From: an uncultured Rikenellaceae bacterium
GTDB taxonomy: Bacteria; Bacteroidota; Bacteroidia; Bacteroidales; Rikenellaceae
DNA length: 13,040 bases
Assembly (NCBI GenBank): GCA_910588925.1
Contig: CAJURV010000058.1
Span: forward strand, 1 to 13,040
Direction of reading: 5' to 3'
Under the pieces are notes generated by a model. It saw nothing but the letters and a program-made list of their open reading frames with translations, did not search any database and had not been told where the DNA came from. Below are positions 6,922 through 13,040 of the stretch, piece by piece. Both the position numbers and the translations under genes were made by a program. Every line of letters begins with the position of its first letter. Positions within the stretch are counted from its first letter, which is position 1.

Positions 6922-7057
6922 TAATGCGCATGCCTTTGAGGATAAAGTGATGTGACTTGCTCGCCTGGGAGTTTCCCAACCTCTGTTCGGTCGATTACTT
7001 GTCGTTATTATGTGAGCGGCACCCGTGCCGGGCGGCTTCAGCTAATGCGCATGCCTT
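6922..7057. repeat. 15-bp direct repeat, two copies 121 bp apart
   Basis: TAATGCGCATGCCTT occurs exactly at 6922-6936 and 7043-7057. A partial third copy (GGCTAACATGCCTGCG) lies about 6897-6912. The unit contains the palindromes ATGCGCAT and GCATGC. No gene lies between the copies. They may be remnants of a decayed element or binding sites. Confidence 0.6.
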
Positions 7058-7189
7058 CAGGGCGTTTTATAGCACACTCCCGCCTCGCCAACCGCTAATA
7101 TGAATTTCTATTATCTCCGATCGGATATCATAATGACCGTCACAAGCATGAATGCGAGTATTGCATCTCTCTCCTCGGCATCGCCTCGC

Positions 7190-7942
7190 CTATATCTTCA
7201 CGAGCTTCTCCTTGAGCACCACTGCCGAAAGGTTGGAGTAGAGCACCCCTTTGTCTACGTATGTTATGCGGCCGGTTTGTTCGGAGACCACCACCACCAC
7301 GGCATCCGTCAGTTCGCTGACTCCTATGGCGGCACGGTGACGCATTCCGAGCGAGGCGGGTATGTCGTTACGTTCGGTTTGGGGCAACACGCAACGTGCG
7401 GCCGATATGCGACCGTTGCTTATTATCATGGCGCCGTCGTGCAGGGGCGAGTTCTTGAAGAATATGGTCTCTATGAGGCGGTGCGATATTTTGGCGTTGA
7501 TAACGTCGCCGGTGTCCTGTATGAAATTGAGGTTGCTCCGTCGCGTGAATACTATGAGCGCACCTACGCGTCCGGCCGACATGTTTTCGCATGCGGTCAC
7601 TATCTCGTCGATATAGCCGCTTTCGTCGCCGCCGAGAGAGCCGCCGAGGCGACCGAATTTGGAGAAGTAGCGGTTGCCGAAATAGATCAGAAGCCGCCTT
7701 ATTTCTTGCTGAAACACTATGATCAGAGCTATGACGCCGACACCTATTATCTGTCCCATGATAGACGATAAAAGCTCCATCTTGAAAGCGCGTACCGTTA
7801 TCCAGAACATGTAGAATATGAAGATACCTATAAATATGGAAAATGCGTTGGTGCCCTTTATCATCTTGTATATCTGATACATGAGCACGCCTACTATCAG
7901 AATGTCGATGAGGTCGGTTATTTTCAGCGAGAAGAAATCCAT
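7190..7942 (-). CDS. cdaA: Membrane diadenylate cyclase CdaA (c-di-AMP synthase)
   Basis: The enzyme condenses two ATP into the second messenger c-di-AMP at the inner membrane. The start at 7942 gives 250 residues, the usual CdaA length, and begins directly with hydrophobic segments; the upstream extension of the frame only overlaps folP. Three membrane helices are visible at about 11-28, 34-50 and 61-77, then a short linker and the DAC domain with DGA at 169-171 and RHR at 201-203, the two conserved nucleotide-binding motifs. It begins 5 bases after the folP stop, so both sit on one transcript; folP-cdaA adjacency is common in Bacteroidetes. No CdaR/YbbR regulator gene follows, unlike in Firmicutes. 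In other bacteria c-di-AMP controls osmolyte uptake and envelope stress; its targets here are not visible. Confidence 0.93.
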   Translation of the reverse strand: MDFFSLKITDLIDILIVGVLMYQIYKMIKGTNAFSIFIGIFIFYMFWITVRAFKMELLSSIMGQIIGVGVIALIIVFQQEIRRLLIYFGNRYFSKFGRLGGSLGGDESGYIDEIVTACENMSAGRVGALIVFTRRSNLNFIQDTGDVINAKISHRLIETIFFKNSPLHDGAMIISNGRISAARCVLPQTERNDIPASLGMRHRAAIGVSELTDAVVVVVSEQTGRITYVDKGVLYSNLSAVVLKEKLVKI

Positions 7943-7947
7943 AATAA

Positions 7948-8829
7948 TCAGTCGTTTGCCGTTTTTTGCATAGCCTCGAAAAGCTTTATCGTCTCGGAAG
8001 CCTCGCGCGAGTCGTGTACCCGGAGTATGTTGGCCCCTCTCTCGAGGGCCGCCCAGTTGAGGGCCACGGTGCCTGTAAGTGCGTCGGCCGGGGTGCCGCC
8101 GAGAGTACGCCATATCATTGATTTGCGTGACAGACCCGCTAAAACGGGCCTGCGGAACAAGCCGAACTCGTCGAGCCGCCTTAGCAACTCGAAATTCTGT
8201 TCTGCCGTTTTGGCGAAACCGAACCCGGGGTCTATTATCACATCCTCCACCCCTTTTTCTTCGAAAAGCTCCATCCTTCGGCAGAAGTAGTCGATCACCT
8301 CTCCGACTACGTCGTCGTAGTCGGTCATGCTTTGCATGGTTGCCGGCGTTCCGCGCATGTGCATGGCTATATACGGCAGCTTGTATTCGGCCACCACGTC
8401 CAACATCTCCGGGTCGCCCTCTCCTGCCGTTATATCGTTGACGATGACGGCACCGTAGTGCTCTACGGCCTTACGCGCCACCGATGCCCGGAACGTGTCT
8501 ATGGATACGGGCATATTCTCTCCGAATGCGGATTTTATGCGCTCTATGCCCCAGAGTATGTTGAACGTCTCGAGCTTGGGGTCTACCTCGTCGGCTCCCG
8601 GACGCGACGAATAGCCGCCTATGTCTATGATTTGCGCTCCTCCGTCGATATGTTTGCCTACGGCCTCTATTATCTGCCTGTCCGTGGCTGCGCGCGAGGG
8701 TGCGTGAAACGAGTCGGGGGTAAGGTTTACGATACCCATGACTGTATGGCCGCTAAGGTCGTATAGCTCGCCCTTGTAGCGCATGAAAAACGGCGGACGC
8801 TCCGTAGATTGTTCTCCCCTATCGTGCAT
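7948..8829 (-). CDS. folP: Dihydropteroate synthase (FolP)
   Basis: The enzyme joins p-aminobenzoate to dihydropterin pyrophosphate in cytosolic folate synthesis and is the sulfonamide target. All family motifs are present: NLTPDSF (35-41), IDIGGYSSRPGA (68-79), SIDTFR (109-114), ND (131-132), DPGFGFAKT (200-208), AGLSRKSM (231-238) and RVHD (270-273). Taken from 8829 the protein has 293 residues and overlaps the end of the DUF4831 gene by 11 bases, with AGAGG 8 nt upstream. A second ATG at 8784 gives 278 residues beginning MRYKGELYDLSGH, closer to many relatives, and may be the real start. It is co-transcribed with cdaA 5 bases downstream. folB lies beyond the divergent promoter region. Confidence 0.95.
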   Translation of the reverse strand: MHDRGEQSTERPPFFMRYKGELYDLSGHTVMGIVNLTPDSFHAPSRAATDRQIIEAVGKHIDGGAQIIDIGGYSSRPGADEVDPKLETFNILWGIERIKSAFGENMPVSIDTFRASVARKAVEHYGAVIVNDITAGEGDPEMLDVVAEYKLPYIAMHMRGTPATMQSMTDYDDVVGEVIDYFCRRMELFEEKGVEDVIIDPGFGFAKTAEQNFELLRRLDEFGLFRRPVLAGLSRKSMIWRTLGGTPADALTGTVALNWAALERGANILRVHDSREASETIKLFEAMQKTAND

Positions 8830-9730
8830 TGACAGCCTCTATTACGGTTCCCGACTGCAACATGGGTATCTCTCTTTCGGTAAGCAGGTTCATGCCGTTG
8901 AACAACTTGCACGAGGCGATGCGCGGCAATGTCAGATATACGGTGCTTTTACCTGCGTTGCGGCCCTCTATGGCGTTGTAGGGCGCACCGGCCGTTATGT
9001 TGAGCATTATGGGTTCACCGGAGAGATCGGAACGGTCTACCACGCCTCCCGTCTCAGAGAATCTGCATACCACCGTATTGCCTGGTTCGGCCGCCGGGGT
9101 TACGTCCAACGTTACATTATATATATAGGTATTCTTCTTGCCGGTGAAAAGCGACAGATAGTTGTCCTCTATGCGCGCCATCTCCTCTATGGCGGCGGGA
9201 AGCCCGGCACCGAATACATTTTCGCCGAATTCTCCAGTCACGAGGTCGAAACGGCGGCGGCGTAAGGTGAATATGGCATCGGCGGCATCGGCTGCCATCC
9301 TATCGAGGCTCTTCTCTTTGACAGACATGCGCGACTCGTCGAGGCCGGAGGCGGCTGTATAGACTATAGGGTCGAGGCTCACATCGGAGAAGAGAGGCTT
9401 GTTTATGCCGCTGTCGGCCACAGGCTTTGTTCCTGCAAGAGGCGTGGCTTCGGCGGGGACGGTGCGATCGGACCATGAAAGCTCCGCGCCGAGTATGGTA
9501 TAGGTGGTCTTGTCGTTGAGCGGAGCGGCTATGCCTAAATATTGCTGTGCGTATTTGGCGTAAGGCCCCTTTGCTATATGTTCGCGTTTGACGGTGAGGG
9601 TAACGTGAACGGTGGTCTGTGGGATTATGACAGGGTTGACCATCTGTTTTACGCCGATAGTGGATTGTGCCGACACAGGTGCCGCTACTGCGATGGCTAA
9701 TGCCGACAAAACGATTCCGGATAGTTTCAT
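8819..9730 (-). CDS. Exported DUF4831 family protein
   Basis: A 303-residue protein of unknown function from a family largely confined to Bacteroidetes. Residues 1-21 form a signal peptide (cleavage VSA/Q), so it acts in the periplasm or cell surface. The family hallmark GPYAKYAQQYLGI is at 55-67, followed by a region with many beta-type stretches. There is no lipobox, membrane helix or catalytic motif I recognise. It is the first gene of the unit and its stop overlaps the folP start (if that is 8829), so production is tied to folP and cdaA. Why an exported protein shares a transcript with folate and c-di-AMP enzymes is unclear. The family call rests on the hallmark motif. Confidence 0.8.
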   Translation of the reverse strand: MKLSGIVLSALAIAVAAPVSAQSTIGVKQMVNPVIIPQTTVHVTLTVKREHIAKGPYAKYAQQYLGIAAPLNDKTTYTILGAELSWSDRTVPAEATPLAGTKPVADSGINKPLFSDVSLDPIVYTAASGLDESRMSVKEKSLDRMAADAADAIFTLRRRRFDLVTGEFGENVFGAGLPAAIEEMARIEDNYLSLFTGKKNTYIYNVTLDVTPAAEPGNTVVCRFSETGGVVDRSDLSGEPIMLNITAGAPYNAIEGRNAGKSTVYLTLPRIASCKLFNGMNLLTEREIPMLQSGTVIEAVNAR

Positions 9731-9763
9731 AACGGTACGTATTTGGTTGATACTCTAATCATA

Positions 9764-9771
9764 CAAAGATA
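9764..9771 (-). promoter_or_regulatory. -7 box of the DUF4831-folP-cdaA unit
   Basis: The minus strand reads TATCTTTG at 9771-9764, an exact TAnnTTTG, 33 bases before the ATG at 9730. A matching TTG at the usual distance is not obvious; the nearest lies only 13 nt upstream (9787-9785). This is the only good match in the 204-bp divergent region for this direction. Confidence 0.45.
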
Positions 9772-9894
9772 ATCGTGCCGGGGACAATATAAAAACCGTT
9801 TCGATATTGCCGGGGCGAAGTTTCCGGGAGCGAAGCCGCGTATCGCATTGCAGGAGACTTGTCGTTTATCTTATGCAAAGTTAAGATAATTGTA

Positions 9895-9902
9895 TAGCTT
9901 TG
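9895..9902 (+). promoter_or_regulatory. -7 box of folB
   Basis: TAGCTTTG at 9895-9902 is an exact TAnnTTTG match, 32 bases before the folB ATG at 9935. No well-spaced TTG was found upstream. Together with the motif at 9764-9771 it marks the region as divergent promoters about 130 bp apart. Confidence 0.45.
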
Positions 9903-9934
9903 TGAAAACATTCGGTCCAAAATTGAATATCGCG

Positions 9935-10300
9935 ATGAAAAAAACGGTCATAGAGTTAGAGAATATGGAGTTCTACGCTTTTCACGGATGCTACGAACAG
10001 GAGAAGATCGTAGGCAACCGCTTCATCGTAGACCTTAAATTCACCGTCGATGCCACGGTTGCCGCCTCGTCGGACAATGTCGCCGACACGGTAAGCTATC
10101 TCGACGTCTACGGGGTGGTCAAACGCGAAATGGAGATAACCTCCGACATTCTCGAGAACGTCGCCGACAGAATCCTCGCGAGCCTTGCCGGAGCTTTTCC
10201 GGCGATAGAATCCATGAGCGTCAAGATATCCAAGATGACGCCTCCGCTGGGCGGCCAGATAGAGCGGGTAAGCGTTGCTATGGATTATGTAAGATGTTAG
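9935..10300 (+). CDS. folB: Dihydroneopterin aldolase (FolB)
   Basis: The enzyme cleaves 7,8-dihydroneopterin to 6-hydroxymethyl-7,8-dihydropterin and glycolaldehyde, the step that leads towards the FolP substrate. The ATG at 9935 gives 121 residues, normal for the family; the frame extends 15 codons upstream over the promoter, which argues against the longer form. MEFYAFHGCYEQEK and ISKMTPPLGG are the family signatures. Matching S. aureus FolB from memory, E23 corresponds to E22, Y55 to Y54 and K100 to K100, so the active site looks complete. The active form is usually an octamer. It diverges from the folP unit and is followed by nrdJ 197 bases downstream; I see no strong terminator between them. 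Confidence 0.93.
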   Translation: MKKTVIELENMEFYAFHGCYEQEKIVGNRFIVDLKFTVDATVAASSDNVADTVSYLDVYGVVKREMEITSDILENVADRILASLAGAFPAIESMSVKISKMTPPLGGQIERVSVAMDYVRC

Positions 10301-10373
10301 GTGTTAGTGTGTTGTGGTTGTGGTGCAGTGTCACCTCCTCATACTGAACGGATTGACAATTTGTTGATAACTT

Positions 10374-10407
10374 TTGTCAGGACGGCTGTTTTTTTGTTGT
10401 AATTTTG
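10374..10407 (+). promoter_or_regulatory. Candidate promoter of nrdJ
   Basis: TTG (10374-10376) and TAATTTTG (10400-10407, an exact TAnnTTTG) are separated by 23 nt, slightly longer than usual. Transcription would start near 10413 and give a leader of about 84 nt before the ATG at 10498. I see no NrdR box and no cobalamin-riboswitch core in the upstream region. Confidence 0.45.
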
Positions 10408-10428
10408 TCCTCGTCAATAAAGATTAAC

Positions 10429-10479
10429 GATGTCGCCGTTCAGGGATTCGCCCGAGTCGGAAAGTTCGTGAACGGCATC
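10429..10479 (+). promoter_or_regulatory. Structured leader of nrdJ
   Basis: GATG (10429-10432) plus CCGTTCA (10436-10442) pair with TGAACGGCATC (10469-10479), making 11 bp interrupted by a 3-nt bulge (TCG). The enclosed 26 nt can form a second small hairpin (46-49 with 54-57 of the 10400s, or GGG with CCC at 10443-10453). The structure lies wholly in the predicted leader, ending 18 nt before the start codon. It could be a regulatory RNA element or only an mRNA stabiliser; it matches no riboswitch I know. Confidence 0.45.
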
Positions 10480-10497
10480 TAAAAACCTACATTGAAA

Positions 10498-13008
10498 ATG
10501 AAGGAATATTCTTATGAGGAGGCCGTATCGAAGTCGAAGGATTACTTCGGCGGAGACGATTTGGCCGCTACCGTATGGGTCAGTAAGTATGCGCTCAAGG
10601 ACTCGTTCGGACACATCTACGAGGATTCGCCCGATATGATGCACGACCGTATCGCCTCGGAGATAGCGCGTATAGAGGAGAAATATCCCAATCCTCTGTC
10701 TGCCTCGCAAATCAAGCCTCTGATCGACGGTTTCAGGTACATAATCCCTCAGGGGGGGCCCATGACCGGCATAGGCAACAACATGCAGATAGCCTCGCTA
10801 TCGAACTGTTTCGTTATAGGCCATGACGGTCCGGCCGACTCCTACGGCGGCATAATACGCATAGACGAGGAGCAGGTTCAGTTGATGAAACGTCGCGGCG
10901 GGGTAGGGCACGATCTCTCCCATCTGCGTCCTTCCGGCACTCCCGTGCTCAACAGCGCGCTCACCTCTACTGGTATAGTGCCTTTCATGGAACGTTACTC
11001 CAACTCTACCCGCGAGGTGGCGCAGGACGGACGCAGAGGCGCCCTGATGCTCTCGTTGTCGATAAAGCATCCCGACGCCGAGCACTTCATAGACGCCAAG
11101 GTAGAGACCGGCAAGGTCACCGGAGCCAACATCTCCATCAAGATAGACGACGAATTCATGAAGTGCGCCCGTGCGGGTAAGAAGTACCGTCAGCAGTTCC
11201 CCATAGACGCTGCGGAGCCGGGCATCAAGCAGGAGATAGACGCACAGGCTTTGTGGAAGAAGATTATACACAACGCATGGAAATCGGCCGAGCCGGGCGT
11301 TCTTTTCTGGGACACCATAATACGCGAATCGGTGCCCGACTGTTATGCCGACCTCGGTTTCAGAACCGTATCGACCAACCCGTGCGGTGAGATACCCCTC
11401 TGTCCCTACGACAGTTGCCGTCTTCTGGCGATAAACCTGTACGGCTATGTCGACAAGCCTTTCACCAAAGAGGCTTCGTTCGACTTCGACAAGTTCAAGA
11501 AACATATAGCGATGGCCATGCACATGATGGACGACATCATAGATCTCGAGCTCGAGAAGGTGGAGGCCATCATAGCCAAGATCGAATCCGATCCCGAGGG
11601 CGACGATCTGCGTCGTGTGGAACGCGAACTGTGGGGCAAGATACGCGAGAAGGCTTTGCAGGGACGTCGTACCGGTCTGGGTATCACTGCCGAGGGCGAC
11701 ATGTTGGCCGCTTTGGGTTACATATATGGTACCGACGAGGCTATAGATTTCGCAGTCAAGGTTCAGAAAACCTTAGCTATAGAGGCCTATCGCGCGTCTG
11801 TGGAGTTGGCTAAGGAGCGCGGCCCGTTCAAGATATACGACGCCGAACGCGAAAAGGGCAATCCCATGATAGAACGCATACGCAAGGAGGATCCCGCCCT
11901 TTATGCCGACATGGTAAAATACGGCCGTCGCAACATTGCCATGCTCACAATAGCGCCCACGGGCACCACGAGCCTCATGAGCCAGACCACATCGGGGATA
12001 GAGCCGGTGTTCATGCCTTTCTATAAGCGTCGCCGCAAGGTCAACCCCAACGACAAATCGGTCAACATCACGTTTGTAGACGAGGTGGGCGACTCATGGG
12101 AGGAGTACTACGTATTCCACCACAAGTTCATAGTGTGGGCCGCCACGCAAGGTCTGACCCGCGAACAGGTGTCGGCCATGAGCAATGAGGAGATAGAGGC
12201 TTTGGTTGCCAAGTCGCCCTACAACAAGGCTACCTCCAACGATATAGACTGGGTTGCCAAGGTCAAGATGCAGGGCGCCATGCAGAAGTGGGTAGACCAC
12301 TCCATATCGGTTACGGTCAATCTCCCCCGCGACATAACCGAAGAGATGGTCGCCAAGGTTTACGAAACGGCATGGGAGAGCGGTTGCAAGGGTGTCACCG
12401 TATATCGCGACGGTTCGCGCGACGGTGTGCTTGTGGCCGCAGATAAGAAGAAGGCCGAAGATCCGCATCCCCTCAAACGCCCCAAGGAGCTGCAGGCCGA
12501 TGTCGTACGTTTCAAGAACGGTAAAGAGGACTGGATCGCATTCGTAGGCATATACGACGGACGCCCCTACGAGATATTTACCGGTAAGATAGAGGAGGAC
12601 GCCCTCTACATCCCCAAGCGTATCAACAAAGGCGTTATCATAAAGGTGCGCGAGGAGGACGGCTCCAAACGTTACGATTTCCAGTATGAAGACAAGTACG
12701 GCTATCGTAATACCATCGGCGGCATATCTCGTCTGTTCGACGAGACGTTCTGGAACTACGCCAAGCTCATATCGGGCGTGTTGCGTAACGGTATGCCCAT
12801 ACTCCACGTGGTGACCCTTGTGTCGTCCCTGCACTTCGACATAGAGTCCATCAACACATGGAAGAACGGTGTGTCGAGGGCACTTGCCAAATACATCCCC
12901 TCCGGCACCAAGACAACGAAAAAATGCTCCGAATGCGGCGAAGAATCCCTCGTCTATCAAGAGGGTTGCCTCGTCTGCACATCGTGCGGCCACTCCAAGT
13001 GCGGATAG
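10498..13008 (+). CDS. nrdJ: Adenosylcobalamin-dependent (class II) ribonucleotide reductase
   Basis: This 836-residue cytosolic enzyme reduces ribonucleotides to deoxyribonucleotides with a thiyl radical generated from coenzyme B12, independently of oxygen. The start is the ATG at 10498; a TTG two codons earlier is less likely. The protein begins directly with the reductase domain, without an ATP cone. NPCGE carries N294, thiyl-radical C296 and E298. C104 (SNCF) and C307 lie where the redox pair C134/C333 sits in Thermotoga NrdJ, since the 11-residue distance from the radical Cys to C307 is the same. TGLG (392-395) and the phosphate-binding loop PTGTTS (487-492) follow. The C-terminal tail has C810, C813, C824, C827, C830 and C835: a CxxC...CxxC zinc-ribbon-like set plus further Cys that could re-reduce the active site. 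Length and motifs are complete. It is probably a single-gene unit. Confidence 0.96.
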   Translation: MKEYSYEEAVSKSKDYFGGDDLAATVWVSKYALKDSFGHIYEDSPDMMHDRIASEIARIEEKYPNPLSASQIKPLIDGFRYIIPQGGPMTGIGNNMQIASLSNCFVIGHDGPADSYGGIIRIDEEQVQLMKRRGGVGHDLSHLRPSGTPVLNSALTSTGIVPFMERYSNSTREVAQDGRRGALMLSLSIKHPDAEHFIDAKVETGKVTGANISIKIDDEFMKCARAGKKYRQQFPIDAAEPGIKQEIDAQALWKKIIHNAWKSAEPGVLFWDTIIRESVPDCYADLGFRTVSTNPCGEIPLCPYDSCRLLAINLYGYVDKPFTKEASFDFDKFKKHIAMAMHMMDDIIDLELEKVEAIIAKIESDPEGDDLRRVERELWGKIREKALQGRRTGLGITAEGDMLAALGYIYGTDEAIDFAVKVQKTLAIEAYRASVELAKERGPFKIYDAEREKGNPMIERIRKEDPALYADMVKYGRRNIAMLTIAPTGTTSLMSQTTSGIEPVFMPFYKRRRKVNPNDKSVNITFVDEVGDSWEEYYVFHHKFIVWAATQGLTREQVSAMSNEEIEALVAKSPYNKATSNDIDWVAKVKMQGAMQKWVDHSISVTVNLPRDITEEMVAKVYETAWESGCKGVTVYRDGSRDGVLVAADKKKAEDPHPLKRPKELQADVVRFKNGKEDWIAFVGIYDGRPYEIFTGKIEEDALYIPKRINKGVIIKVREEDGSKRYDFQYEDKYGYRNTIGGISRLFDETFWNYAKLISGVLRNGMPILHVVTLVSSLHFDIESINTWKNGVSRALAKYIPSGTKTTKKCSECGEESLVYQEGCLVCTSCGHSKCG

Positions 13009-13040
13009 CCGTAATAAAAAAAGGGCCGAAGGTTTTGCTA
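13009..13040. other. Downstream end of nrdJ, cut by the window edge
   Basis: The 32 bases after the nrdJ stop begin with an A tract and a GGGCC-containing segment that could be the left half of a terminator hairpin, but the matching half would lie outside the window. No gene is visible. Confidence 0.3.

Larger units (their letters stand above)
6636..7189. other. Long intergenic region without a convincing gene
   Basis: It separates two minus-strand units: the start of the efflux operon and the end of cdaA. Short plus-strand frames exist (for example 6702-6902), but they run over a palindrome and show no domain or codon signature, so I do not call them. The stretch contains a TACATTTG motif on the plus strand (6689-6696), a weak ATCAG / CTGAT hairpin (6697-6713), the long palindrome at 6801-6871 and a 15-bp direct repeat. 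I see no clear U-tract terminator for the cdaA operon in it. Confidence 0.55.

Noticed and set aside
7116..7125. Palindrome TCCGATCGGA downstream of cdaA as a terminator.
   Set aside because: It has no loop and no T tract; a 10-bp palindrome is expected by chance now and then.
10301..10497. A cobalamin riboswitch upstream of nrdJ.
   Set aside because: The conserved B12-box sequence is not found, and the predicted leader is too short.
10492..10497. TTG at 10492 as the nrdJ start.
   Set aside because: The ATG two codons later gives the same domain with a standard start codon.
10414..10710. A 98-residue minus-strand frame over the nrdJ leader and start.
   Set aside because: It is antisense to the conserved nrdJ N-terminus and shows no family features.

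Overview
The window looks like chromosomal DNA of a gut-type Bacteroidales bacterium (Rikenellaceae/Alistipes or Muribaculaceae are possible; the family cannot be fixed from sequence alone). The grounds are promoters of the Bacteroidetes TTG / TAnnTTTG kind, weak Shine-Dalgarno sequences, a DUF4831 protein, the folP-cdaA gene pair common in this phylum, and coding DNA that is fairly GC-rich yet prefers ATA for isoleucine.

Left part (1-6635, nearly all minus strand). A gene of unknown function probably starts at 47 and leaves the window leftwards, with its own promoter at 66-96. Bases 48-419 carry hairpin repeats and the terminator of the next unit. That unit is a four-gene heavy-metal efflux operon read from right to left: a small exported His/Cys-rich protein (6198-6599), a His-rich lipoprotein membrane-fusion adaptor (4808-6106), a CusA/CzcA-type RND pump (1691-4789) and a TolC-type outer-membrane channel (420-1694). 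Pump and channel genes overlap by 4 bases. Every non-pump component carries a His- or Cys-rich segment, suggesting a chain of metal-binding sites on the periplasmic side. The operon ends in a terminator that sits at the centre of a 95-bp near-perfect inverted repeat reaching into the channel coding sequence, which is the oddest structural feature here.

Middle (6600-7189). I see no convincing gene. The stretch holds a long imperfect palindrome, a 15-bp direct repeat and a weak plus-strand promoter-like motif.

Right part (7190-13040). A minus-strand operon encodes an exported DUF4831 protein, dihydropteroate synthase (folP) and the membrane diadenylate cyclase CdaA. Diverging from it is folB (dihydroneopterin aldolase), so two folate-biosynthesis enzymes flank a 204-bp shared promoter region. 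Downstream of folB lies a class II, adenosylcobalamin-dependent ribonucleotide reductase (nrdJ), complete, with all catalytic residues and a zinc-ribbon-like Cys tail. Its leader of about 84 nt can fold into an 11-bp stem. Folate (for dTMP) and ribonucleotide reduction both feed DNA precursor supply. CdaA makes the second messenger c-di-AMP.

I found no insertion sequence, CRISPR array, tRNA, rRNA or phage gene. The most notable leads are the terminator-centred inverted duplication, the metal-handling extensions of the efflux operon with a recalled loss of the CusA methionine relay, and the structured nrdJ leader.
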